Shown here: piece by piece, positions 48,287 through 60,360 of the stretch
Position numbering within the stretch: the first letter of the stretch is position 1
How the letters are laid out: every line of letters starts with the position of its first letter
The notes under the pieces: model-generated
Databases searched by the model: none
Told to the model about the DNA's origin: nothing
Seen by the model: the letters and a program-made list of their open reading frames with translations, nothing else
Source of the DNA: Azolla caroliniana
Taxonomy: Eukaryota > Polypodiophyta
Assembly (NCBI GenBank): GCA_043228905.1
Contig: JBHGNT010000008.1
Coordinates: 2,728,001 to 2,792,000 of the forward strand
DNA length: 64,000 nt
Reading direction: 5' to 3'
Translations under genes and position numbers: made by a program

Positions 48287-48602
48287 GGTTAAAACATTGA
48301 CTTATACTAATAAATGTGTGTGCAAAAAATTATAACGGTACCACAATTGAGTGATGTGACGATGTCACCACTACACTGGTTGTGGGACATGTTAAATTGC
48401 CAATAGGCAAGATGAATACTTTACCGAGAAGAGAATATTTAACCTGTTTTAATAAACAAATTTGTGACATCAATACTCTCTTCAACTTTTATAGATATAT
48501 GTATGCTCTAACTCTATGTCTAATATCAAATCTTGGTGCATATCCCAAGTATGGCATAATCCTGAATATCTTAGAAATAGAAAAACAATCTCCATCTTTG
48601 AT
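48287..48602 (-). mobile_element. Truncated LINE 3' end, copy 2
   Basis: The same pattern as the previous copy (GTTAAATTGCCAATAGGCAAG, CTAATATCAAATCTTGG, CATATCCCAAGTATGGC, CAATCTCCATCTTTG), separated from it by a (CT)n tract at about 48259-48282. The two are in head-to-tail order. Confidence 0.7.
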
Positions 48603-49410
48603 TTCGGGTTGACCTATGTGAAATGTGCAAACGCCCAATGTCTTGACGTCAATTAACAAGGTGACAAAACTTGTCAAATCTAAGAAATGTTGCCCAACTT
48701 TGATAAGCAAGCTAATATCATATGAAACAATGAGCATTATCTTTCACTTGTATGATGCAAAATACGTGATTTCTTGTTGCTTATCCACAAACTCTCTCTC
48801 TCTTTATCTATCTTTCTCTGCTTGGAAGTAAAGTAAATGGCAATTGTCTTTGCTATACGCATTTTTTGTAGTAATAATTTGGGAAACACAATAATTTTAC
48901 TCCATATATGCAAGTTTGGATGTGTCATGGACGATAAGAACGAGGGCTTTATTTAAGTTGAAAAGCTCGTGAGTTTTTGAAACCATGAGACCCTATTAAA
49001 TGTTTGATCGTATTATATTCTTTTGAGAAACATGTATCCATCTTGATTATATCATCGCTACTAATACCATCGAAAAATATTGTGCTCTTTAAGAAAGTTG
49101 TATCAATCCTAATAAACTTGTTTAATATAGATCCCAATGAAAATATTGTGCTCTTTCAAAAACCTATATCAATCCCCATTAAATTGTTGGATACATTTTA
49201 GTGTAAATACTCAAATATGCATGTGATTGACTAGTTTTCTGTCTCCATGAATGATCAAAGCCATACCTAGGTGAAAATACGCATTCGAAGTATATGGTGC
49301 TCTTTATGAAGCATGTCTTATTTAGTTCCCAATCACACTAACCCAAGTTCTCTTATTCAATGGCGTATCAATAAGAAAAAAAACATGTTACCTTTTGGAT
49401 GTAACAATTA

Positions 49411-49597
49411 GATTTGAAATTTTCTATTACATATATACCACCATTATGTGAGGTGAGTGTAGTCCAATTTCAATTATTGTTAATGCATTACAATTAATCC
49501 AAAGATTTGAAATTTTCTACTACATGTATACCACCATTATGTGAGGTGAGTGTAGTCCAATTTCAATTATTGTTGATGCATTACAATTAATCCAAAA
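49411..49597. repeat. 93-bp tandem duplication
   Basis: GATTTGAAATTTTCTA through TGCATTACAATTAATCCAAA is repeated at 49411 and 49504 with only a few mismatches. Confidence 0.9.
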
Positions 49598-51609
49598 TTT
49601 GGTGGTTTAAGCTCTCAAAATAAATGGCCAAGGTTATGTTATATCATTTGAATTCTCAACATGTAAGGATAGAATAACTAAAATTTAAAAGCCATCGTGT
49701 ACTTTTCTTAAATATTCTTTTTGGTATGAAAATGATTGTTATACATTAACAATCATGTTTTCATGTTAAACTTCAATGGTACCTATTTGGATGATTCTCT
49801 GATGATAGAATATGTTGATTTTGGTGTTTCCACATGTTACATCAATTGATTCTTTTGTGATTTCTTTAAACCTACGACCTCAACTTCCATGCGCTCCTTT
49901 ATTAAAGCCATTGCATGTGATGCTTAACTTCATCAAGCATAAAAAATTAGACTTTATAAATATCTCGAGAAGGCAACGAATTCCCTCTCCCCAAAATGTC
50001 TAACTTAGTCCCCCTCATAAGTCAACCTTTTAGCTACGTATACGAGCCTACTATGTATAGAAAATATAACACAATCTTGCTTCAAATGGCTTAGGATGGA
50101 AAATCGAAGCCCAAACACAGTGCATTTTACAATGACATGTGGCTAATTTGTAAAAACAATCAAGTGCAAAAACCATAAAAATGGCTAAAATTTTAAATAA
50201 ATGTGAATGGATTCAAACTCGTCCTTGGCATAATTTGACTGATAATGACAAAAAAGTAGTGCTAGGAATCTGTAAAGAAACACATTCTAAATAGAGGGAG
50301 AGATTCAAACTCATTATCGGGGAAATCAAATTGTAATAAGTTAATGATGAAGGACAAATATTTTCGAAACAATGATACATTCCTCTACAGAATGAACCAC
50401 TTTGCCATGTTCCAAGAAAAATGGTAAACTATTCAAAATTATTGAAGTGATTTAAATTGGAAGTGAGTGCACACAATGTATGAAGGGGAGAGACAGAGAG
50501 ATAGAGAGAGAGGAGTTTAGGGAAAAGAAGTGATTTTGAGAGTTAAAAGGAATATTGGTCATAAGAAAGTCTCAAATGCTTGAGGGAGTGGAAAAGGGGG
50601 AACATTTAGCATTGCAGGATATATATTTCATAGGTTAGAGAATCGAAAATATGTAAGGGTGTGAGAGGGGGGAGAAGTAGTAATTCCAAAATGTGCACAA
50701 AAGCATAAGCTCTTTGGTCATCCTAGGTGCAAGTGCTTGTGACGACCAATTTACAATGCAATTAACTTTTGCTCGCATTTTTATCCAAAAGGTGTATGTG
50801 CATGGTAGATGCGAGGGACAATAATTCGCACAACTATATATTGGCAAGCACATGGAAATTCTATATCATCCATTGAACGCCCCTTGCTCAACCCATTTTT
50901 ACTTGCTTTAAAAGAAATCAAAGGTTTTCTCTTGATATGAATGAATGAAGGTCACAAATCATGCTTTTTCGTGAGAACCAAAGCGAATATGAAAATGCGT
51001 GGATGCACAATAATAATTTGGCAGCTTTTATAAAGTTCAGACATTTAGAAAACAAGTTAGATAATGCTAGGTGCCTTGGTCATATCGATGTTGAGATAGT
51101 GCTCAGGCAGATGGTGGAAAAAAGTTGATATGTTGGTTGCGTGGGCTTATGTCAATGTGGGATGAGGTGATTGGTTGGCGAAAGATTGTGGTAGGCAAAG
51201 TGGTTCTAGTGTTAATAAGGAAAAGCTCTTTCCCCATTATGATTTAGCCATTAACAATAAAAAAGAATGTTTGGTATCCCTCAAATTCATTAACCATTCT
51301 TGATGACTTGTCATGTGATTTGAGGCACTTGAGACCACGAACCAGACATCATCATGTTGGGAAGTGCTTGTTGTCATGCTATTTGTGTTAATATAAGTAA
51401 ACCATTTCTAATTTAAGCTCATGCATTACAATTTCCTTTTAGGTGTGTCTTAACACAACCAGGAACCGGTAGACAATTGCATCTAATGCTATCACTCTCG
51501 AAAGTTCAATGATGAACCCTAAACTCTATTATGTTCACCATTGGACTAGTAAACAATCATACTAGGAGTAAACAACCATATTTGGTCAAGAGCCAATACA
51601 TGTAGTAAA
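49598..51609. other. Intergenic, no gene seen
   Basis: AT-rich sequence upstream of the DUF4220 gene. It contains a short GA-rich stretch near 50490-50512. I found no exon or element. Confidence 0.5.
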
Positions 51610-54459
51610 ATGGTCATGGACATGCATCATGAGCTGGTGGTGGGTGATTGCCTCAACATAAACCATATGTTTATGGAGAGGTGGGTTGCAATAGGGATGG
51701 TGGGGAGCCTAATTATGCAGATGCTCTTACTATTCACAAGAAATTACAATTATAATCCTAAATGGAGACTAGTGGCATGGCTAACCTACAATGCCTTGCC
51801 TTATGTTGCGACTACCATTCTCGCCGCAATGGTCGCCGCAATACACATGGGATGTAGTCCCGGTAACGTGACCAATCTATATGCCTTATGGGCACCCATC
51901 TTGCTTCTCCAACTCGGGATGCCTCATAATCTCTCGGCATACTCCGGCGCAGATGCGGAGCTATGGGCGCGCCATTGCGTCATCATGGTGCTCCACTCCA
52001 CGTTCGCATTATACATTGTCATCGCTATAAACATCGGCGTGGGCACAATGGCAAATGAAGACAATGTCGCCTCTCGATCTAAGAAAGCAGCCTACATGAT
52101 GTTGCCAATCATCCTTACGAGTTCCTCCCTTCTTGTTTCGGGCATTGCCAGGTACACGGACCGTGTCATAGCCTTACGTTGCGCGTCCAAATCCGCGCTC
52201 TACTGGTCCTCTCTTCCCATCTACGAGTTCATGCGCCTCGAGCCGTGGTTCGTCATCAACACATCGTTGTCTCCTCCTCCTCCCCCGGATCGTCCTTCGT
52301 CGGTAATCTCTTCTAGCCATATCGATCCACCTCTACTAATTAGCATTGCATCTAGTGGCCATCGTACCGAACATAATGTGGACACGACCTCCTCATGCGG
52401 CCCCATGCCTAACCAATGTTTGGCACCCGAACCTCTCTATGTCTACAACTACCTTCTTGTGGGAGAGCTTGAGTGGTACCGCCGTTACCTCCTCCTCGCG
52501 ACCGACGAATCCCCCGAGGACGAAGACGATGCCCGTTGCCGAGAGGCAGCGGAGCACACTCCAATGCTAGTCACCCTTCACGATGTGCTCTCGTGCGAGG
52601 GGCTGAGGACCTCCGGCCCGATACCTGAAGCGGCATCCCACCATCGTCTCGTCCAATTGACATGTGTCGCATTCTCCCTCTTCAAGCTCTACCGCCGTCG
52701 CCTCGCGGGGCTCTACATGTATGAATGGCGGCAACGCCGGAAAACTCCGCTCTTCTTCCTTGGGGGCCAGATAATGCGGAGCGAGGATGAGATCCTTTCG
52801 GTACTTGACATGGAGCTCCGGTTCTTGTATGAGAGCCTCTACACCAAATCGGCTCCTGATGTGGGATGTGCCCCAAGTGATTGTGTGCGAATAGTACGGA
52901 TCATGGGGGTTTTGTGGAGGTGGTTGAGGAGGATCTCGACCATTTTGATCATAGGTGTGTGCATCACTACAATCATAATGCTTTTGTTGGGAGGTGATTG
53001 TGCTTCTAATTGGCATATGGATGCATTTGATCAGGCAATTGGCTTCCTATGTAACCACAACACCAATGAAAATCATGATGTTCCGTTGTTTGTCGATCGA
53101 CATGAAGGCCGAGATGGCATGGAAGCTGTAGAAAGTATAAGTGCCTTTAGTTACATTTGGGTCACATTGTTGCTCATGGCTTGTGTTGTTCTTTTAGAAG
53201 TTTCTCGGCTCGTGGACGAAGCAGTGCTCTCCGATTGGGCCATCGTGCGAATGGCTTGCACACTTGTTAGGATGGAACACAAGATGAAGAAAATAAGTAG
53301 CCATAGGGAGCTAATAGTCAATTACAATTATAATTTAACTGGTGTTATGAACCGGTCGAATGATTATTCATTGAAAACCTTGCGGAAGCTTAACTACCTA
53401 AGCATGGAAGAATGGCTAGCCAAACTTGTAATGGGGGCTACTCACAAGTCAATGATAATAAGTCACTTGATGAGATCCATACTAAGGTGTCGGAAGAAGT
53501 ACTTGAGCTACACTGGTAGAAATATAGGCCAACATACCATGATCAAAACTACCAACACTACGACTACTACTAGCACTATTAATCATGACAATGATGATCA
53601 TGGCCCAACTTGCAACCATTTATCATATAATCTCGTGAATGAGTTCAAATGCTATGTGGTCGCCAAAGTGTTGGAGTCATGTAGAAACACTCGTGGGCAT
53701 GGTAGTACTTATCATCACACCCAACCCATTACATTCTCCTCTGCGTGGATCCATCACCTATACGTTCGCATGTCGAGCGACCAACGCCAACTTTGCTTGT
53801 TGGCTGCTTTGGGCGATGAACAATACTCGGACTTCGAGAATCTCCTCGTAAATTGGCACATCGCAACGTGTGTTTGCGAGTTGCTAGCCAACGATGTTGA
53901 CACCAACAATGTCAACTTGATCCATGTAGTTACCGAGCTAAGTACGACACAAGAATATCCGGCTCACAATCATAGCAATGCTAATATTGAATCGAGGGAG
54001 CATGGCGTCGAGATCGTGCGCAAAATGTCAAATCGATTGTCGCGATACATGGCATTCCTTCTCTTTCACAAAACCGAGCTTCTCCCTTGTCATCCACACG
54101 TCGGGAGAGAGCTTGCAACCGGAACACAACAAGCTTTGCACAAAGTTAATTGTTCACCCCAGTATTTAAGTAGTCATGTACTTAATAACATTGGGACAGG
54201 TAATGACCATGAAATCACCAATGCAGATGTAATTCCTTATAGAGTCCGAGGTGGTATGATGGCTGCCAAGAGGTTGTTAGAGATTGTGGATATGGAGGAG
54301 AGGTGGGGCCTTATTCTTGAGTTGTGGGTGGAGATCCTTATCTGTGCTGCTTGTGCTCCCAATAAGACCTCTGAACACTTGCACCATCTAACCCTTGGTG
54401 GCCAATTCCTCACTAACATTTGGGTTTTACTTGGCCACATGGGCTTGGGTGATAAATAA
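51610..54459 (+). CDS. DUF4220/DUF594 multi-pass membrane protein, intact single exon
   Basis: An uninterrupted 949-residue ORF. Hydrophobic segments lie at about 26-43, 62-80, 92-104, 123-144, 160-180, 444-464 and 513-531. The N-terminal part has the DUF4220 hallmark ALWAPILLLQLGMPHNLSAY followed by AELWARH, and later SGIARYTDRVIALRCAS. The middle (about 210-440) is hydrophilic. The C-terminus, WGLILELWVEILICAACAP then LTLGGQFLTNIWVLLGHMGL, matches DUF594. The family is large in plants and often intronless; its function is unknown, so none is assigned. The first ATG is used; others follow at codons 3 and 5. The ORF is richer in GC than its surroundings between roughly 51.9 and 52.8 kb. The stop codon lies two bases before a satellite array that must form its 3' UTR. 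Confidence 0.9.
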   Translation: MVMDMHHELVVGDCLNINHMFMERWVAIGMVGSLIMQMLLLFTRNYNYNPKWRLVAWLTYNALPYVATTILAAMVAAIHMGCSPGNVTNLYALWAPILLLQLGMPHNLSAYSGADAELWARHCVIMVLHSTFALYIVIAINIGVGTMANEDNVASRSKKAAYMMLPIILTSSSLLVSGIARYTDRVIALRCASKSALYWSSLPIYEFMRLEPWFVINTSLSPPPPPDRPSSVISSSHIDPPLLISIASSGHRTEHNVDTTSSCGPMPNQCLAPEPLYVYNYLLVGELEWYRRYLLLATDESPEDEDDARCREAAEHTPMLVTLHDVLSCEGLRTSGPIPEAASHHRLVQLTCVAFSLFKLYRRRLAGLYMYEWRQRRKTPLFFLGGQIMRSEDEILSVLDMELRFLYESLYTKSAPDVGCAPSDCVRIVRIMGVLWRWLRRISTILIIGVCITTIIMLLLGGDCASNWHMDAFDQAIGFLCNHNTNENHDVPLFVDRHEGRDGMEAVESISAFSYIWVTLLLMACVVLLEVSRLVDEAVLSDWAIVRMACTLVRMEHKMKKISSHRELIVNYNYNLTGVMNRSNDYSLKTLRKLNYLSMEEWLAKLVMGATHKSMIISHLMRSILRCRKKYLSYTGRNIGQHTMIKTTNTTTTTSTINHDNDDHGPTCNHLSYNLVNEFKCYVVAKVLESCRNTRGHGSTYHHTQPITFSSAWIHHLYVRMSSDQRQLCLLAALGDEQYSDFENLLVNWHIATCVCELLANDVDTNNVNLIHVVTELSTTQEYPAHNHSNANIESREHGVEIVRKMSNRLSRYMAFLLFHKTELLPCHPHVGRELATGTQQALHKVNCSPQYLSSHVLNNIGTGNDHEITNADVIPYRVRGGMMAAKRLLEIVDMEERWGLILELWVEILICAACAPNKTSEHLHHLTLGGQFLTNIWVLLGHMGLGDK

Positions 54460-54460
54460 A

Positions 54461-55232
54461 TAAAATCATGTACATCTATATCATTCAATTATATTACACT
54501 AAAATTTCACATTATAGTTAGGTCTCAAACACACATACTCAAACATGTACTCTTAATTATAAATCATGACACCTTGATGTATTGTTGGATACTTAATATT
54601 TGATAGTATCACATTTCTTATTAACCATTGATGTACTACATACGGTTCTAATCTAAAATCATGTACATCTATATCATTCAATTATATTACACTAAAATGT
54701 CACATTATAGTTAGGTCTCAAACACACATACTCAAACATGTACTCTTAATTATAAATCATGACACCTTGTTGTATTGTTGGATACTTAATATTTTATATT
54801 ATCACATTTCTTATTAACCATTGATGTACTACATGTGCTTCTAATCTAAAATCATGTACATCTATATCATTCAATTATATTACACTAAAATTTCACGTTA
54901 TAGTAGGTCTCAAACACACATACTCAGACATGCACTCTTAATTATAAATCATGATACCTTGTTGTATTGTTGGATACTTAATATTTGATAGTATCACATT
55001 TCTTATTAACCATTGATGTACTACATACGCTTCTAATCTAAAATCATGTACATCTATATCATTCAATTATATAACACTAAAATTTCACGTTATAGTTAGG
55101 TCTCAAACACACATACTCAGACATGTACTCTTAATTATAAATCATGACACCTTGTTGTATTGTTGGATACTTAATATTTTATAGTATCACATTTCTTATT
55201 AACCATTGATGTACTACATAAGCTTCTAATCT
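54461..55232 (+). repeat. Four-copy 193-bp satellite directly after the DUF4220 stop
   Basis: Units start at 54461, 54654, 54847 and 55039 (spacing 193, 193, 192). Each begins TAAAATCATGTACATCTATA and ends CTACATA[C/A]G...TTCTAATC. Copies differ at a few positions. The first copy begins two bases after the stop codon. Confidence 0.95.
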
Positions 55233-55970
55233 ACTCCAAGTGTTCAAACTTGTTCCATTATCACATGCAAATACATGCAAATCACTTCCAACTATCCTCA
55301 AGAAGAACTTTATATTGGTCCTTTGGCTTTGCACTCACTCTAGATCTGAAAGGACCTTGAAATTGATTGAAGTGCTACACCAACTTTTCTGCATGACCAA
55401 TCCATTGTAATTTGCAAAGCCCAACTAATGCAACAATTTTCTTTAGTGCTTCCAACGTAATATACGTGGAAAGTTGGAGTGAAGAAATGATTTTTGAGCA
55501 TACCATAAAACTTAAATTGAGGGGGATAATGGGTCTCACATAATATATTCACACACATCTTATTCTAGTGATTCATTGACTTCTCTTCAACCATGCCAGA
55601 GTAGTGTCTAGAAAATATCCTACCGTGTTTCCATATCTCTTTAGCTAAGAGTAAATGGAAACCTGGGAACATCAAAGAACCTTAGAAGTGACAGTCAATA
55701 TCAAGTCACCTCAAGATGAATATTGGACCAAGACCAATAACATTGACGATGCATGTTGTATAGTTATCGTGTTCATGGACATCCTTGAAGTTTTTTGCAA
55801 CCCTTCTCTAATAGAGACAATATTGAGTGTAGGAAAAGCCACAAAGACGGGAGATTGCATGATTTGGTCTATGTGTTATGTGTGCATAATGTAGGTGAGG
55901 GTAGGTCACACATATTTACAAAACATAAGTGAAGGGTATGGTCACTAATATGGGAAATTTGACTAATGTG
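55233..55970. other. Intergenic, no gene seen
   Basis: Short ORFs only. No domain or element recognised. Confidence 0.5.
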
Positions 55971-56140
55971 ATTGGATAAAAGGGAATGAGGATGATGCCA
56001 TGGATGGCTATGTATGTCATGAAGATGAGAGAGATGACGATGCCATGGACGACTATGTATGTCATGAAGATGTGAGAGAGATGATGATGATGCCATGGAT
56101 GACTATGTACGTCATGAAGATGAGGGAGATGATGATGGCT
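55971..56140 (+). repeat. GATGCCATGG minisatellite, locus 1
   Basis: Three or more copies of GATGCCATGGA[T/C]G[G/A]CTATG followed by TATGTCATGAAGATG and GAGAGATGA. The same family is found at 62525-63112. Confidence 0.85.
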
Positions 56141-56149
56141 CGTGTCTAA

Positions 56150-56262
56150 TTTATACCTAATCATGAATAGGGTTGAGGGAATCGCGGCCACGGACGGTGT
56201 AGGTTGCTCAGAGGAAGGGGTGTGCGATCTGCATCGTCCAATTTGGATAAGAGAGAACACGC
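56150..56262 (+). repeat. Hairpin-headed dispersed repeat, copy B
   Basis: AATAGGGTTGAGGGAATCGC, then GGACGGTGTAGGTTGCTC, a short loop, and GTGCGATCTGCATCGTCCAA with TTTGGATAAG. The two arms pair. The downstream body of the family is absent here. Confidence 0.75.
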
Positions 56263-56284
56263 GAAAAAAATCTATCAGCTAATG

Positions 56285-58335
56285 AATCTCGAAGGGTTAA
56301 TGAATCCATGATGAGATAATTTGTAAAAGTTTATTGGAAGACAATGTTATGCTTTAGGGAATGTTGCTTTCGTTGACATGTATGCCAAATGTAACGATTT
56401 GGATATGTAGGCTAAATGTGATAAACTATGAATAGTACATATAGTGCTCAAGGGGCTTCTGGTTTAGGATGTATGTGGTTTCTTGGAATGCATCCCAACA
56501 TAGATCTGGCCAAAAAGCATGGACTCCTTTTGAACACAAGGCAAAATGACGGTGAACATGGATATGATAAGGAGACACTCATGTGCTATGAGAAAATGTG
56601 AGTTGAAGGTGTGGCATTAGATGACATTACACTGGCTTGTGTCTTGAAAGCTTGTGTTAGCAACAGAGGCACTGCGGATGTTTCATGAACATATGTTGAA
56701 ATTATCCTCACGGGATTAGAAAAGGAGCTCCTTATCAATGGTACTTTGGTAACTGATGTTTATGCTAAATATAGCCTACTTGTAGAAACCCAACAACTGA
56801 ATGTGGGGATGTCGAGAAGGTAATATGTTGTATTGAGAATATGTAACAAAAAGGTGTTTTTCAAGTCACTATACCATTACTTTGCAGCTTGAAATCATAT
56901 AATAGTTTAGTATTCATCAAGCAAATGCATGTTGAGATAATTAAGAAAGGATTCGACAAAGATCTTCTTATTGGCAGTACATTGGTTGATATGTATGTCC
57001 AAATTGGATGATTGAAGTAACACGTCAAGTTTTTGACAACTTGATAGTCAAAGATGTGATCCTATGGATTGCATTAATAATTGGTTTGTAGAACATGAGC
57101 ATGGTGAGGAAGCACTAAACCTCATGAAGGAGATGCCAACACATAATATCTTGCCAAATACATGTGTGCTTCTTTCTGGCTTGAAAGTTTGTGGTGATAC
57201 TCGAGACATCAATCAATGTAGTGTAATACATGCTGAGATTGTGAAGAAAGGGTTACATATTGAGACCTTAGTGTAATATCATTGCCAATACCTTAGTGGG
57301 TATGTAGGCTAAATGTGGTTTCCTCTAAACAACACACGAATGTTTTATGATCTTTCTGTGAAAGATGCAATTTCATGCAGTATAGTGACTGTAGAACATG
57401 TGGAACATGGATATAGTGAGAGAGACAACACTCTCCTTTTTTTATCAATGCATGCCAAATATGGAGAGTTTGTAAAATCTCAGAAAGTGCTTCAACAAGT
57501 TCCTATTTGAGTATAGTCTCTTAGACTGCACTTATTGTTGAGTATGCTAAATAAGGTCAAGGCCACAAAGTTGGACCATTTTAAACTGATTCAAAATGAT
57601 GCCATTGCCCCAGATACTGTCACATATCCTAAATGCTTGTGGGACTCTTTGATTTGTATATCAAATGTAGTCTGATAATGGAATGTGATTGCATTTGGAT
57701 ATACTGACTATGGGCTCAAAAAGCAGATGTTTTATGGCCTGGAACAAATGCAAGTAGAAGAAAATTGCTTGATTTGTTTGCTTCTTGAAAGCTTGTTTTG
57801 GCGTAGAGTCTCTAACAAGAGGAGGGGAATTACATGGTGATAATGCAAAAGAAGGATTTGCAAAAGATCCGTTTGTTGCTACAGTAAATGTGAACCAATA
57901 ATTGAAGCCCAAGAGCCTTTTGATGGATTATTGTTGGTTGGAGATGTGGTACAATGGACTGTCATGTTATTGGGCTATATTGAGCATGATAAGAATGAGG
58001 ATGCTACACAACTCTATCTTCAAATGCTGGTGCAAGGCCTCTTACCTAATATGATGACATTTTCTGGTATGTTGAAAGCATGTGGCAACATGGGAGATAT
58101 ACAGAAAGGGAAACAACTTCCATGTTCAAATGTCCTCGTAATACATGGAGGTCACACAAACAACTGCCTTATAGAGAAGTATGCTTGAAGCTTAACAAGT
58201 CTTTGCCATAAGACAAGCAAAAAGTCTTTTTGAATGGTCTAGTTTAATTTCGAGATATGCTCGAACAAAGAAATGGTGCAGAAAACATTTAGCACAATTA
58301 TGGTTTCAAATATCGTCTCATGGAATGCACTAAAA
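56285..58335 (+). pseudogene. Long PPR pseudogene
   Basis: Successive PPR-like pieces in one orientation, broken by stops and frameshifts: VDMYAKC near 56370; GVALDDITLACVLKACVS near 56610; VEIIKKGFDKDLLIGSTLVD near 56930; HGEEALNLMKEMPTHNILPN and LKVCGDTRDINQC near 57100-57220; FLSMHAKYGE near 57440; DVVQWTVMLLGYIEHDKNED and LLPNMMTFSGMLKACGNMGD near 57940-58100. The repeats fit an organelle-type plant PPR protein. I see no introns and no intact frame. It may be a decayed retrocopy or a decayed intronless gene, as many plant PPR genes lack introns. Confidence 0.85.
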
Positions 58336-58454
58336 AGAGGCTATAGAGACTAAGGATATGCCGAGGAGGGGTTGTATTAGTTTTGAACAGATGCAACACA
58401 ATATATGTATATAGTTTCCTTAATTTTAATACCAATGGAGGATATTTTTTATGG

Positions 58455-58745
58455 GAAAAAAAATTTTGTCAGAGGTCGCCCAACTCTAAGTCCTTGGTTG
58501 CCCAACTACCTAACTATTTTAGAACAAAAAATGAAGTACTTAATGAAGAAATTGTTATATTGTAATGGTTTAGTGGCTAGAGTTATTCCTTTTTGTTAAT
58601 AGGTGCAAGGTTCAAATCTCTTTTCCTCTCTTATTGAGAATATGGTTTATTTTGCTTATTGGTCAATTTTGATATCATTTAGGTTTTCTTCTTTTTCAAC
58701 TTCTTTCTTTTTTAGGGTTTTGACATTTGGTTTAGGAATTTGATT
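58455..58745 (+). repeat. SINE-like dispersed repeat, 5'-truncated copy
   Basis: Begins TTTTGTCAGAGGTCGCCCAA (shared, inverted, with about 62375-62395). Then TGGTTTAGTGGCTAGAG (A-box-like) and GCAAGGTTCAAATCTC (B-box-like), and ends CAACTTCTTTC...TTTTTTAGGGTTTTGACATT, as in 25864-26105. A pol III-type origin is inferred from the box spacing. Confidence 0.6.
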
Positions 58746-59094
58746 CTTGCATGTATATTATTGGCAATACAAAATTTCTTTCTCGAGCACCTTTTCCTTA
58801 GATTATATAGTTTCCAACAAAAATACAAATGCAAAACTAACTTACTATACTAATGAAATATGTTTCAAATCAAACCACCATTACACATAAGGTTCAAATA
58901 ATGTTTCAAGAAAACAATAATTCATTAGAATAAAGGAAAGTAATGGAAACAATTATACATTAGGGTTTAGGGTTTAGGAAAGTAATGGAAACAATTCTAC
59001 CTTATTTCACTTAGTGGAATATGTTATTAAACCCCAAAATGCTTTCTTCTTTTCATATTTCATCGATGTAGTCAATATTGTACTCGGTTGTTAC

Positions 59095-59207
59095 ATGCAA
59101 ATGAATACAAATTCAACTATGACATACTTGAAACATAAAACATAAATCAACATAAATCAACATATAACATACTTGAAACATAAATCAACATATGACATAC
59201 TTGCAAC
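59095..59207. repeat. ACATAAATCAACATATGACATACTTG minisatellite, left part
   Basis: Degenerate ~28-bp repeats of ACTTGAAACATAAATCAACA type. The array continues at 60193-60285, interrupted by the transposon at 59208-60192. Confidence 0.8.
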
Positions 59208-60192
59208 CATAGATTGAAATATTCGCATTCGTGGGGCCTCCCCCACGAATCCCAACGAATGCGTATACGAATATTTCTTCTAATATTCGTTAACTTTTTT
59301 TTCCCCTAATTTTTTTTTTGGAAAAAATTCAGTCGACGAGTAGCGAACAGAGACTTTCTGTTTTCTTGCCTTTCTCTCTCGCCTGCTCCCATTGAAGCTC
59401 CAATCCTCCTCTGCATCTTCCTGCGCGCAATCTCTTCTTCTTCGCAGTCTACAGAAACAACAGATTCAGGTATGCTCTTGCTTCTCCTCTGATTTTCCTG
59501 CAAGAAATATATGCTCTTTCGTGTAGTTTTGTTCTCTCACGAGAGAGAAGAGAGAGAATTTTTTGTTCTCGAATTTGGTTTTCATCGAATTTTTTGTTCT
59601 CGAATTTGTTCTAGAATTTCATTTCGTAAATCATAATTCGTTCCTTGTAGTCAAATTTTGTTTATTCTGCATTATGCAACAAAATATAGAAATGAAAAAA
59701 TCCATGTGCATATGTACTATGAAGAAGTTGCTCTAATAAACAATGCAACCAAAGGAATGAAGAGTCTCCTTTGCTTGTGCATGTTCCAAAGTGCAGAAAA
59801 AACCAGAAAATGAAGCTCATAAGGACATTATGGATGAGCTTGAAGATACGGATGATGAATGTGATAGTGCATAGAGTCTTAAGCATTTCGAAGCATTACT
59901 TAGAAGTTAGAAGTTAGAACCTAGAATTTAGAAATTACAATATAACGGCTCATAATCGCTTTAATTAAAACTTTTCTTTCTTATGTTAGTGTGATTTTGA
60001 AGACCTTCCATTTTTCTATAAATTGGTGATTTTTCCTTTTTTTTTTGAGTGAATTGAATAATTTTTATTATATAAATTTATTTTCCATAAACGAATGGTT
60101 TTATAATATTCTTGGAGCAATTTTATATTCTCGAATACTACGAATATTGCGGATGTCGAATACCACGCATATCACGCATGCTTCAATCTATG
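59208..60192. mobile_element. Non-autonomous hAT-like transposon
   Basis: Starts CATAGATTGAAATATTCGC and ends GCATGCTTCAATCTATG, giving an 11-bp perfect terminal inverted repeat with further imperfect pairing. Flanked by CTTGCAAC on both sides (59200-59207, 60193-60200), an 8-bp target duplication as for hAT elements. The 985-bp interior has a leader-like sequence with a CAG|GTATGC donor at about 59470 and a short acidic reading segment (HKDIMDELEDTDDECDSA, about 59818-59872, then SLKHFEALLRS) with stops, possibly a remnant of a transposase C-terminus. No intact transposase. Confidence 0.85.
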
Positions 60193-60290
60193 CTTGCAAC
60201 ATAAATTAACATATGACATACTTGCAACATAAATCAACACATGACATACTTGAAACATAAAACTTAAAACATAAATCAACATATACATCA
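60193..60290. repeat. ACATAAATCAACATATGACATACTTG minisatellite, right part
   Basis: Continuation of the array at 59095-59207 beyond the transposon. Confidence 0.8.
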
Positions 60291-60360
60291 TATTAATAGA
60301 AATCCACTTTAAACATCGTAAACCAATTTGCACCGGTCCACAAAACCACTCAAGCTATGT

